Source of the DNA: Clostridia bacterium
GTDB taxonomy: Bacteria > Bacillota > UBA994 > PWPR01
Direction of reading: 5' to 3'
Length of the DNA stretch: 17,297 nucleotides
Assembly: GCA_003557085.1 (NCBI GenBank)
Contig: PWPR01000116.1
Coordinates: 1 to 17,297 of the forward strand
Position numbers and translations under genes: made by a program. Under the pieces are notes generated by a model. It made no database searches. It was not told the origin of the DNA and saw only the letters and a program-made list of their open reading frames with translations. This document shows positions 6,837-15,100 of this stretch, piece by piece (the first letter of the stretch is position 1; the number at the start of each line of letters is the position of its first letter).

Positions 6837-7554
6837 AGAGTATTAAGGTAATCATAAAAAGCGAGTTAGATAATATATGAGCAATTACTGGGGTAATAAT
6901 ATTTCCTGTTCTGTTATAAGAAATTGATAAAATTACACTTAAAATGAATATCTGAGGAAAGTAAAACCAATCTTGATGAATTAATGCAAATATTAGACTA
7001 TTAACTATAATAGCATTTCGCATGCTGATATTAATAGCAAAAGTTCTTTGTATAACTCCTCTGAAGAAGAACTCTTCTGCTATAGGAGCAGCCAGTACAA
7101 TTCCGATGAAGATCAATATCATATCGCTGCCACCTAACTCACTTATCATCTGCACAGCTTGCTGTTCTGTGGGCTCTACTCCCAGTCTTGAATATATAAA
7201 AAACAGCAGTGCTCCAACAATTATATTTGCTAAAATGCAAACTAACCCATAAAAAATACCAGACTGAATATTGTCAGATGAAAAAGAACCGCTTTTAAAA
7301 AAGTCTGCTACAAAAGCTCTGCGTTTATATACTAAAGGAATAATTAGTATCATGAGTAAGTTCATAGCTATATTTAAAACTAAAGGATTAAGATTTATAG
7401 GAAACCTTACATTAATAAGCCCTATTATGAAACCAATAACTACTTGCAAGCTAATAAATACAGCTAAAGCTATCAATAACTTCTTTCCAGTCAGATTCAT
7501 TTCACTATCATGTATCCACTTCTTATTGCTGAAAGCTAATTTTATGTCTTCCAC
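6835..7554 (-). CDS. CPBP family intramembrane glutamic/metalloprotease (CAAX-like, Abi)
   Basis: The 239-residue protein has six or more hydrophobic segments (about 25-47, 58-76, 97-121, 145-160, 180-195, 200-212, 218-238). The three CPBP motifs are in order: EEFFFRG at 160-166 (catalytic Glu pair and Arg), IFALIHQ with H193, and TPVIAHILSN with H226 and N230. Family members cleave within membranes; roles include CAAX-type processing, bacteriocin self-immunity and stress signalling, and none can be chosen here. No bacteriocin gene is nearby. The start is the GTG at 7554, with AAGGTGGTG (minus-strand reading, near 7560-7568) placed correctly before it. It is a single-gene unit convergent with the dehydrogenase operon. 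Confidence 0.88.
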   Translation of the reverse strand: MEDIKLAFSNKKWIHDSEMNLTGKKLLIALAVFISLQVVIGFIIGLINVRFPINLNPLVLNIAMNLLMILIIPLVYKRRAFVADFFKSGSFSSDNIQSGIFYGLVCILANIIVGALLFFIYSRLGVEPTEQQAVQMISELGGSDMILIFIGIVLAAPIAEEFFFRGVIQRTFAINISMRNAIIVNSLIFALIHQDWFYFPQIFILSVILSISYNRTGNIITPVIAHILSNSLFMITLIL

Positions 7555-7582
7555 AATTTCACCACCTTCATGAACTCAGTTT

Positions 7583-7591
7583 ATTTTATCA
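7583..7591 (-). promoter_or_regulatory. Candidate promoter of the CPBP protease gene (extended -10)
   Basis: On the - strand TGA-TAAAAT (7591 down to 7583) resembles an extended -10 box about 29 bases upstream of the GTG start. The -35 region (near 7607-7612, TTAATT) is poor, so this is tentative. Confidence 0.35.
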
Positions 7592-7677
7592 TAAAAAGAA
7601 GAGTAGAATTAAATAAAAATGAATAGAATCCCAAAAAGTTATAAATAATTTAATAAAGTAGTACTTCCGTGTTGTTC

Positions 7678-7706
7678 TTTCAAGAGCTTAAGTTTGATGA
7701 TATAAT
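7678..7706 (+). promoter_or_regulatory. Promoter of the Hsp70-like two-gene unit (extended -10)
   Basis: TATAAT at 7701-7706 is preceded by TGA (7698-7700), an extended -10. TTTCAA at 7678-7683 is a moderate -35 at 17-base spacing. Transcription would begin near 7713, giving a leader of about 39 bases. Confidence 0.6.
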
Positions 7707-7721
7707 TTTAGAAACAAGAAA

Positions 7722-7750
7722 GTCTTAAAAAGACACAAGGGGGCGGTCTT
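7722..7750 (+). promoter_or_regulatory. Possible alternative hairpins masking the ribosome binding site
   Basis: GTCTT occurs at 7722-7726 and 7746-7750, and AAGAC at 7730-7734 can pair with either. The first pairing is a tight hairpin that leaves the AAGGGGG ribosome binding site (7737-7743) free. The second would enclose it just before the TTG start at 7752. The stems are only five base pairs, so a real switch is unproven. Confidence 0.25.
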
Positions 7751-7751
7751 A

Positions 7752-9182
7752 TTGGGCAATATAGATACAAGAGATCAAATTATTTTAGGAATAAATTTTG
7801 GGTACAGAAATATAACCATTGTAAAACATTCACTTGAAAACATGGGAGATTTTGAATATGTTACTCATGAAGACATGCCTTTGCAGTCAAAAATTTCTGT
7901 AAATAGGTCTTCTGGAGAAGTAAATATAGCTGATCAAGTTGTTCAGAATGACAATAGTTTAATATTTTCATCAATCTATGAGTTTGTTAGATCTGAAGTA
8001 GTTTGGGACATCGCTGGGTATAAATGGAGTAGAGTAGATTTACTTACAGCAGTTTTAGAAGAATTAAAAGACTATATTTTATCAAAAGAACTTAATACTA
8101 AAATTATAAGGACTGTTATTTCTGCTAACTTAGATTGTGACGAATACGAAAGCTTATTTATAGGAGCTGGCAAAACAGCTAGCTTAAAAGTTTCTCAATT
8201 AATAAACCCACCCCTTGCGGTTATATACAATCACATAGAACATTTAGAAGATGGAAACTATTTATTTGCAGATATTACAACAGAAAACATAACTCTTAGT
8301 GCATTGAAACTTGATAATAATATAATAAGCACAGAAAGAGTTAGCTATAAAGAAAGTGGAGAAACTTCAATAGACAGAGCTCTTATAGAATATATGTTGG
8401 AGCTATTAAGGCAAAATACAGAACAAAATATCGAATTTGGAACACTCACAGAAAAAGAGCTAGAAGTTTTTAGAAGAAATGCACACGAGTTGAAAAGGGC
8501 CTTAGCAAAAAGACCTTCTGCTGAAGTCAACATTAAAAATATAAGAAACGTTGTTGGGTTTAAAAAAGTTGTTTTAATAGAAGAGTATAATAAAATATTA
8601 CATAACTCATATAAGAACTTTATTATAAGTATTGAGGAGTTTCTTAATGAACTAGATAAGGATAATTTCAAAGTAGACTATATTTTTCTTTCAGGAAGTG
8701 GCTTGACTGTGCCAAGCTTAGTAGAGGAGATTAAAAGGAGGTTTTCATATGAAATTATTCATTATACAAATATAAGCCAGTGGCAGGCTGCCTTAGGAGC
8801 TAGTAAGTTAGCCAAACAATCTGGAAAAAGAGTATTAAATAAAGATATTTACTTAATATTAGCAAAAGACGAAGAGATAAAGTTAATTAATAGAGGAGAA
8901 GCTATAGAGAAGATAGATAACCTTTTTTATCTAGGGTTAATTGAAGATGCTTCTTATGCTCAAGCAATTGTTAAAATAGATGATGAAGATATGATTATTC
9001 AAACTCCTGTATATGGTTTCTTAGATGAAACCATTGTCTTAGAAATTTACAGAGAAAAAAATACAGACCTTAAAATTACTTTTGGCAGTAACAAAGTTCC
9101 TAACACTAGACATATAAAGTATAAGATTGAGAACATTACTACAGCATATAAGTATAATGTTGGTGATGAAAATGAAGTCTAA
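7752..9182 (+). CDS. Divergent Hsp70-like (actin-fold) protein with degenerate ATP-binding motifs
   Basis: The 476-residue protein has the order of segments found in DnaK. The phosphate-1 loop equivalent is GINFGYRN (13-20; DnaK has GIDLGTT), and INPPLAVIYN (151-160) matches the region before phosphate-2. Phosphate-2 is replaced by FADITTENITL (172-182; DnaK DLGGGTFD). Then come GETSID (203-208; DnaK GGxxFD), ELKRALAKRPSAEVNI (246-261), FLSGSGLTVPSLVEEI (312-327; DnaK VGGxxRxPxV) and QAALGAS (345-351). Residues ~375-445 resemble the beta substrate-binding domain; there is no helical lid or EEVD-like tail. Key glycines and the catalytic Asp/Thr are changed, so ATP hydrolysis is doubtful. An FtsA/PilM-type actin-fold protein is the alternative, but the C-terminal beta region favours Hsp70. 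The start is TTG at 7752 after AAGGGGG; the next gene overlaps by 11 bases. Function is unknown. Confidence 0.75.
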   Translation: MGNIDTRDQIILGINFGYRNITIVKHSLENMGDFEYVTHEDMPLQSKISVNRSSGEVNIADQVVQNDNSLIFSSIYEFVRSEVVWDIAGYKWSRVDLLTAVLEELKDYILSKELNTKIIRTVISANLDCDEYESLFIGAGKTASLKVSQLINPPLAVIYNHIEHLEDGNYLFADITTENITLSALKLDNNIISTERVSYKESGETSIDRALIEYMLELLRQNTEQNIEFGTLTEKELEVFRRNAHELKRALAKRPSAEVNIKNIRNVVGFKKVVLIEEYNKILHNSYKNFIISIEEFLNELDKDNFKVDYIFLSGSGLTVPSLVEEIKRRFSYEIIHYTNISQWQAALGASKLAKQSGKRVLNKDIYLILAKDEEIKLINRGEAIEKIDNLFYLGLIEDASYAQAIVKIDDEDMIIQTPVYGFLDETIVLEIYREKNTDLKITFGSNKVPNTRHIKYKIENITTAYKYNVGDENEV

Positions 9183-9654
9183 TATTAAACTTGTAAGTAA
9201 TGTTTGCTTGAGAGAAGGACAATTAGCTAAAGATAAAAGGTATATTAAGAGCATAAAAGGAGAAGGCTCCCTGTGGCAACTTCTTAATTTAATGGATGTG
9301 CCTTTAGATAAGGCAAAAGAAAGTGGCTTAACTGAAAAACAAATAATGGAGCTAAAATCAAGTTCAAGATGCCTCATAAACGACCCATATAATGGGTCCT
9401 ACGGACTTACATTTAATAAAGAGAGTGAAAGTGTTGAGTTTCGTTGCTTAAACAAAGAGTGTAATGAATATAAAGAATGCTTGCAAATTGAAGAATTTTC
9501 GCAAGAAAAAGATGATCAGCTAGAAGATATACCAGAAGAAAAAGATAAGGTTGAAGAACTAAGTAAAGAAGTTGATGTAATCCTAGAGGAAATAACAGGC
9601 CTCTATAGCAGGTTAGAAATTATTAGGAGAGAGTTGAGAGAGAAGCATAATTAG
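9172..9654 (+). CDS. Unrecognised small cysteine-containing protein with coiled-coil tail
   Basis: I do not recognise this 160-residue protein. The N-terminal half is soluble and mixed (LVSNVCLREGQL, SLWQLLNLMDV). A central cysteine group, C67 then C92-x4-C97-x5-C103 (FRCLNKECNEYKEC), could bind a metal. Residues 108-132 are strongly acidic and charged, and 125-158 look like a coiled coil (EELSKEVDVILEEITGLY, then an Arg/Glu-rich end). The start is the ATG at 9172, with GGTGA six bases upstream. It overlaps the Hsp70-like gene by 11 bases, and an earlier ATG at 9127 in the same frame has no ribosome binding site. The coupled overlap suggests that it works with the Hsp70-like protein, for instance as a co-factor or client. 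This is inference. Confidence 0.75.
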   Translation: MKSNIKLVSNVCLREGQLAKDKRYIKSIKGEGSLWQLLNLMDVPLDKAKESGLTEKQIMELKSSSRCLINDPYNGSYGLTFNKESESVEFRCLNKECNEYKECLQIEEFSQEKDDQLEDIPEEKDKVEELSKEVDVILEEITGLYSRLEIIRRELREKHN

Positions 9655-9670
9655 CCACCAAAAAGGTGGC
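9654..9670. terminator. Hairpin between convergent genes, possible weak terminator
   Basis: GCCACC (9654-9659), five A's and GGTGGC (9665-9670) form a perfect six-base stem between two convergent genes. Flanking ATAATT and AATTAT could lengthen it across an uneven internal loop. Neither strand has a U run directly after the stem, since the A run is downstream on +. It is not a classical intrinsic terminator. Confidence 0.45.
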
Positions 9671-9677
9671 AAAAAAA

Positions 9678-10331
9678 TTATAAACACCAGTTAATAGATT
9701 TTTTACTATGGTTTTGCAGGTATTTATTGGCTTTTGAAAAATGACTGCAATCATTAAAACTTATATGAGCAGAAAAAGGGCTTGGATGACTTGCTCTCAA
9801 AATTAGGTGCTTATTACAGTCGATTAAATTGCTTTTTGATTGGGCATACTTACCCCAAAGTAAGAATACAATATTATTGAGCTGGTTATTTAATAGGCGG
9901 ATAACCTCATCTGTGAAAGTTTCCCAGCCTATGTTTTGATGTGAAGCAGGCTTACTTTCTTCGACAGTCAAGATTGTATTAAGCAAAAAAACACCTTGCC
10001 TTGCCCAAGGAGTCAAGTCTCCTGAATTAGGATATGAGCATCCTATATCTCTAGAGACTTCTTTAAGTATGTTTCTTAAAGATCTTGGGTGTGATAAACC
10101 ATCATTTACAGAAAAGCATAAGCCATTAGCTTGCTTTGGCTGATGATAAGGGTCTTGCCCTAGAATAACGACTTTTATATCATCTAAGTTGCATAACTCA
10201 AACACTCTTAGCCATTTTTCTTTTGGAGGATATATCACTGCTTGTTGCCTTAAAAGAAATTCATTAAGAGATTTAAAATAACTCTTATTAAATTCTGAAT
10301 TTAAGTGTTCAAATCCATTTCTTAGTTTCAT
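9678..10331 (-). CDS. ung: Uracil-DNA glycosylase, family 1
   Basis: The 217-residue protein is of normal length for Ung. The water-activating motif GQDPYH is at 58-63 (catalytic D60), and the uracil-binding GLCFSV follows at 70-75. LLNTILTVEESKPASH carries the conserved Asn region and the Pro/Ser-rich backbone-pinching loop. VFLLWGKYAQSK is at about 155-166, and the leucine/minor-groove loop HPSPFSAH at 182-189 holds catalytic H182. It removes uracil from DNA to start base excision repair. The start is the ATG at 10331, with AGGGTGA upstream on the minus strand. It stands alone between two + strand units and is divergent from the secreted-protein operon, with 51 bases between the two starts. 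Confidence 0.97.
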   Translation of the reverse strand: MKLRNGFEHLNSEFNKSYFKSLNEFLLRQQAVIYPPKEKWLRVFELCNLDDIKVVILGQDPYHQPKQANGLCFSVNDGLSHPRSLRNILKEVSRDIGCSYPNSGDLTPWARQGVFLLNTILTVEESKPASHQNIGWETFTDEVIRLLNNQLNNIVFLLWGKYAQSKSNLIDCNKHLILRASHPSPFSAHISFNDCSHFSKANKYLQNHSKKSINWCL

Positions 10332-10346
10332 TTAATCACCCTAATA

Positions 10347-10352
10347 TATAAT
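10347..10352 (+). promoter_or_regulatory. Candidate -10 box for the secreted-protein operon
   Basis: A TATAAT lies 31 bases before the ATG at 10383 in the 51-base gap between divergent genes. No good -35 is seen (TTTCAT at 10326-10331 is at short spacing). The same AT-rich stretch must also drive ung on the other strand. Confidence 0.35.
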
Positions 10353-10382
10353 ATCCTAAAATTAATAGGAGGAGAAGTTCAA

Positions 10383-12188
10383 ATGAGGTATAAAGTATTA
10401 GCAGTTTTTATTATCCTTATTCTATTTACTACAGCAGGGTCTGCTAATCCTAAATTGGCAAGTATTCGAGTAACAGAGGTATCTCCTACTTCTGTACACC
10501 TAGTCGGTAGGGTTAATAATTTTGAGAATGTAAGTGAGTATGGATTTGCTTATAGTGAATTTCCTTTGCCTCCAATTCTAGACCAAAGAGTAGTTCATAA
10601 GAAAATAGAAGGAAGGCCTTTTGTAGGAACAAACTTTTCAATATATTTAGATGAGCTTGAACAAGGTAAGCATTACTTTTTCTCTACTTACTATGTGGTT
10701 AATGGAAAATATCATTACAGTGATAGCTACTCTTATAGTACGCCTAGAACTGCGAGGATGAGTCTTGAAACAAAGACAATAGAGTATACAAATGATAGTA
10801 TTATAGTGCCCCTTAATATTGTTCGCTCACGCGAAGTAACATTTGGAAAAATTAGTATAAAGTTTGATCCAGAAAAAATAAATGTTCATAATTATAAATT
10901 TGAAGGCATACCACAAGGCTCTTACCAAAGAGCACATATTATTGAATATGAGAACTATTCTGTTTTTGAAATAAACTTTATGTTAAATGAAAATATAGAG
11001 TTAAGTAAAATAAGATCACACCTTGAGCTAAGGTTAGATAGAACTATAAATCAATCAGGTTTTACTACTTTAGAGTTTGCGGATGTTAGTTTATATCAAA
11101 AAGACGGTAAACCTATAGATGTTGACTTTGAAAACGGCACAATTCACTATCAGTATAAAGGTTCAAGAGAAAACCTATATGACAAGGTGTTTAGTGATAA
11201 TGATATGACTTACAGAAGAAGTATTGAAGATCTAGCAGAAAGCATTAAAATTACTCATACATCACAGATTATTCTAAGTAGGTGGAGAATGGGAATCCCT
11301 AATTTTGGCAGAGACAATAGTAGAATAGAGATAAATAATCACTATTATGCTAAGGAGTATCCTCAAGACAAAAGGGAAATATTAGAAAGCTTTATTTTAT
11401 CAATACCAACTCTTCAAAGAAATGACATAGCAAAAGAAGGCGTAGACCTACTTTATACTAATCCACAAGGATTGGCGATAAGGTTTAAAGCACAAGAGTT
11501 AGAAGAGGTAGCTAATTTCACTGGGAATTGGGAAATTGTAAGTAGTAGTATTTCAAAAGCTAGGCTTAGAGACTTAGAAAAAGACCATAGAAACATAATC
11601 AGTTCTTATGAAGTCAGCTCAAATGCTACAGAATTAGCGGAGATAAGATTTCCTGTTGATCCAGACATCTCACAAAAAGATTTGAGAGTTATTGCCATAA
11701 ATGATTTGGGACAAGAAAAAATGATCATACCTTACTACATAAGAAGAGCTGATGGGAAGCTATTTGCTTGTATTGAAGACAACCCAAATGCGATTTTTAT
11801 ACTGACAACGCCAGAGCAAAAAATTGTTGAAAACATTTTGAATGAGAGTAAGTATTACTTCTTAGATAGAGTTTATGATTTTGAAAGTCCAAGTTATTTA
11901 AATGAAAATAATCATCTTATGTTACCAGCAAGGATCTTAGAGGAATTTTATAATCTAAGATTAAATTGGAATGCAAATACAGGACAGCTAAAGATTTCTG
12001 ATGGAAGAGATGTAATAGTAACTATTAACTCTAATATAGTTGTCATTAACAGTTCTGCTCATTATATAACTAATGTAGCAGAGTTTAGAAACAATAGAGT
12101 ATTTTTACCAAGGGAAATATTTGAGAAAATATTCGATGCAAATATATCCTTTAATAATGTAAGTAAAAGTATAACAATCAGATATTAG
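10383..12188 (+). CDS. Secreted multidomain protein with cohesin-like and copper-amine-oxidase-like N-terminal domains
   Basis: The 601-residue protein starts with a signal peptide (MRYK, a hydrophobic run 5-16, then TTAGSA; cleavage near residue 21). Residues ~24-122 resemble a fibronectin-III/Ig-like beta module (VTEVSPTSVHLVGRV). Residues ~128-257 look cohesin-like (IIVPLNIVRSREVTFGKIS, ISIKFDPEKINV, closing with GTIHYQY). A linker follows, with an S-layer-protein-like segment near 418-478 (RFPVDPDI ... IFILTT). The last ~100 residues (NNHLMLPARILEEF, NRVFLPREIFEKIF) match the copper amine oxidase N-terminal ('stalk') domain, common as a non-catalytic module on Clostridia surface proteins. 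No amine oxidase catalytic domain, SLH repeats, LPXTG or C-terminal membrane anchor is present. AGGAGGAG precedes the ATG. It is probably an extracellular structural or binding protein; the cohesin-like call is from pattern only. Confidence 0.8.
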   Translation: MRYKVLAVFIILILFTTAGSANPKLASIRVTEVSPTSVHLVGRVNNFENVSEYGFAYSEFPLPPILDQRVVHKKIEGRPFVGTNFSIYLDELEQGKHYFFSTYYVVNGKYHYSDSYSYSTPRTARMSLETKTIEYTNDSIIVPLNIVRSREVTFGKISIKFDPEKINVHNYKFEGIPQGSYQRAHIIEYENYSVFEINFMLNENIELSKIRSHLELRLDRTINQSGFTTLEFADVSLYQKDGKPIDVDFENGTIHYQYKGSRENLYDKVFSDNDMTYRRSIEDLAESIKITHTSQIILSRWRMGIPNFGRDNSRIEINNHYYAKEYPQDKREILESFILSIPTLQRNDIAKEGVDLLYTNPQGLAIRFKAQELEEVANFTGNWEIVSSSISKARLRDLEKDHRNIISSYEVSSNATELAEIRFPVDPDISQKDLRVIAINDLGQEKMIIPYYIRRADGKLFACIEDNPNAIFILTTPEQKIVENILNESKYYFLDRVYDFESPSYLNENNHLMLPARILEEFYNLRLNWNANTGQLKISDGRDVIVTINSNIVVINSSAHYITNVAEFRNNRVFLPREIFEKIFDANISFNNVSKSITIRY

Positions 12189-12199
12189 GGGTGAGAGTT

Positions 12200-15100
12200 T
12201 TGAAAAAACTGATTTTCTTTGCTATTTTAATGCTTTTTATTTACCCTCAAGCCAATGCAATTGAAGAAATACAAGTGATAATGTACGATGAATCAATTGT
12301 AAAGCAAGAAGGGGTACATTTTCTTGAGGTAGATGGTTATATTATTGATAACAAAGATAATTATACATCACAACTAAATGGAGAGAGAATAAAAGACCCA
12401 AATACTAATATGACATATGAAATAAAAGGAGGATATTTTAGAGCAACAGCTCATATAAACGAGGTAGGCCTTTATCAATATGAGTTTGTGTTATCTAACA
12501 GAATTGGCAAAGATTATCAAGGATATTTTTTAGATATGAACGAAAGTGGGACCAGAGATTTAGAAGATCCAAGTTTAATTGCCCCATCTTTTTTAGTCTT
12601 ACCAAAGATAGATTTAGATCAGCCTTTAAAATTTAGTATAGACAATAATTATCACATAGTTTCTGGAACTGTTGAAGGCTTAGTTAATAAGCCAATTGCT
12701 CTTAGATATAAGGGAGGAAGCTATTTAGTTAGTTCGACTCTAGGGAATGATGGAAGCTTTGCTTTCTTAGTTCAGCCTGGAGTTTTTGAGCATGGAGGAG
12801 AGCTAGAGCTTGTCTGTGACTTTAAAGATGGACAAGGGTTTAGGGTCATAGCAGAAGGGAGCGTGGCAGGACTAGAGCTTGATGTGTCTCTAAGTCAGTA
12901 CAGCTTTACAAGAGGAATAATTAGCAGGAACATCAGAGTTGATATTAAGAACATACCTAGTAAGTATCGAACAAATAATACTCTATTATCAAACTATAAG
13001 TTTCGTGTAAGAGTTTTTGAAGGGGATGAGCAAATTACTAGCGTAAGCAATCAAAACCTTTTAGTTCAAAATGGTGAATCTAGAAGCTTATCCTTTGAAG
13101 CTTTAGCATTTAGAGGATTGAGAGAGCTATCAGCAGGTGAGTATACAGTTGAGATATCCTTATTGGGATTGTTTGAAGGAGCATGGCAGCCTATCTATCA
13201 AACAAGCTCAAAACTAAATGTTTGGAGAGCAGACCAAAACATCTTAATAAACGAAGTGCTAAAAGACACAAAGCCTAAAGAGTTAAGGATAGACTTTGGA
13301 GGAGAAGATAATACAACAGATGAAGATGATCTGATTTATTACAAACAAGGTAAGCCAGTGAGATCTACTAGAAGCAGCACAACTGTTTTGGGAGGATATG
13401 TTTTAAGGTATAATGTGCCAGGGGAACCACAAAAAGTAATTCACACTCTTAGAACAGAATCAGGTTCAAATATATATCCGAGCACTTTGCCGGCAGGTCT
13501 TAATCGCAGAGATTATTTAGGAATAGGAGTTTCAGTTGCAGAAATACCTATATATCAAGGCGGGATGTTTGAATATACTTTAGAAATATATGAATTGGTT
13601 GATAAGAGCTATAAATTAGTCGATAGAGAAATAGGAAGTTTTAATGTTTTTGGATACCAGGTGGAAATAGAGAATCCACTAGTTTTTGCAAGTAAAGAAG
13701 CTAGACAAACAATCAAAGTATTTGATGATCAAAAACAACCTGTTAATAATGCAGTTATCTATATAGGAAAGAACATTTATGGAGTTAACAGTCCTACCTC
13801 CAAGAGGGTTTCTACTCCAGGATTAAACAAAGAAGGAAGGTATGAAGGAGAGAGAGCATATTTATTCGTTGATCCTGCTATCGAAAACATTGTAGGGGGA
13901 GTATATGAAGTTGCAGATTTTAAATTAAGTGAGCTAGGAACATATAATATAGTCGTATATGAAATCAAAAATAATGAAGCAAATAGAATGGCTGTTATTG
14001 AAAATGCTATAGAAGTAAAGGGAGAAGAAGTTTACTCTGTAACTATAGACAATAATGTAATAAGGGCTGGGCATGAGCAAGTTTTTCACATTATGGTAAG
14101 AGACAGTGAAGGAAGGCAGGTTATCCCTCATGCTATTGATGTGTTAGAAGATGGTCTAGCATATAGAACTATAAACCAAATTGAGATTAACGCTAATCAA
14201 ACAACACAAGGAACAAGAATTATTCATACTATTAGAGAAAGTACTGAAGAAACACTTGTGTTTAGAGTCAGAGACGAAACTTCGACCAGAACAGGACAAG
14301 TCAGAGTAAATATCGCAAACCCCAATATTGTCTTTGATCAACTAACTCCTTTAATTACTGAATCAATTAAAGAGCAGTTAGGATTTGTAATCAAAGACTC
14401 TATAAGTCAAGAAAGTATTGAAAATGATTTAACAATAGATTTGATTAATGGAGGTACAGGTACTGGAGTGAGAGTTTTTGATAGAAATAGCAATCAAGAG
14501 ATTTTTGGAAATGTACCAGGCGATAAAGAGTATAATCTAGAGTTTCTTGTTACTGACTTGAATCATGATGAGATCAAACAAGCTGGTGTGACACCAAAAG
14601 TTAGAATATCATTAAAAGATAGTATGGTTTTAAGTGAAATACCTGTTGCTTATACACAGTTGTACTCAGAGCCAACAGAGTTATCTCAAAATGCTACGAG
14701 TATAAAGATATATTACAAAGATGCAAAAGGACAGGGTCTGGCTGGCAGAGACATCTACATAAATGACAGGTTTGTTGATCAAACGGACAGCAATGGGCAA
14801 TATACTTATCACTTTTCTGCTACAACGAACAGTCTTGATATCAGAGTTGCAACAGATGTGCCATCAAAGTTTGAACAACTTATAGTGAGAAGAGTTGCAA
14901 GTCAGCCAGTAGAGAATGTAGTAAGAGCACCAGAGATTGTATACTCACCAGAGGTTACATTAAATATCAGATATGACGTTCCAATGGCATACATTTATAT
15001 TAATAATGTAAAACAAGATTATTTTCTTCCTGTAACTTCATATACAGCTAGAGTAGGAGGTCTAAAACCAGGACTGAATAGTATTTATGTAAGAATTCAA

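Noticed and set aside
9039..9377. 112-codon open frame on the - strand
   Set aside because: It runs antisense across the junction of the Hsp70-like and coiled-coil genes, which have better start signals and domain support.
9388..9393. TATAAT inside the coiled-coil gene
   Set aside because: It has no -35 and no downstream gene on that strand to drive; it is part of the coding inverted repeat.
13777..14341. Three short - strand open frames inside the large surface protein gene
   Set aside because: They are antisense to a continuous 1100-codon frame with signal peptide and recognised C-terminal domain, and have no start signals.
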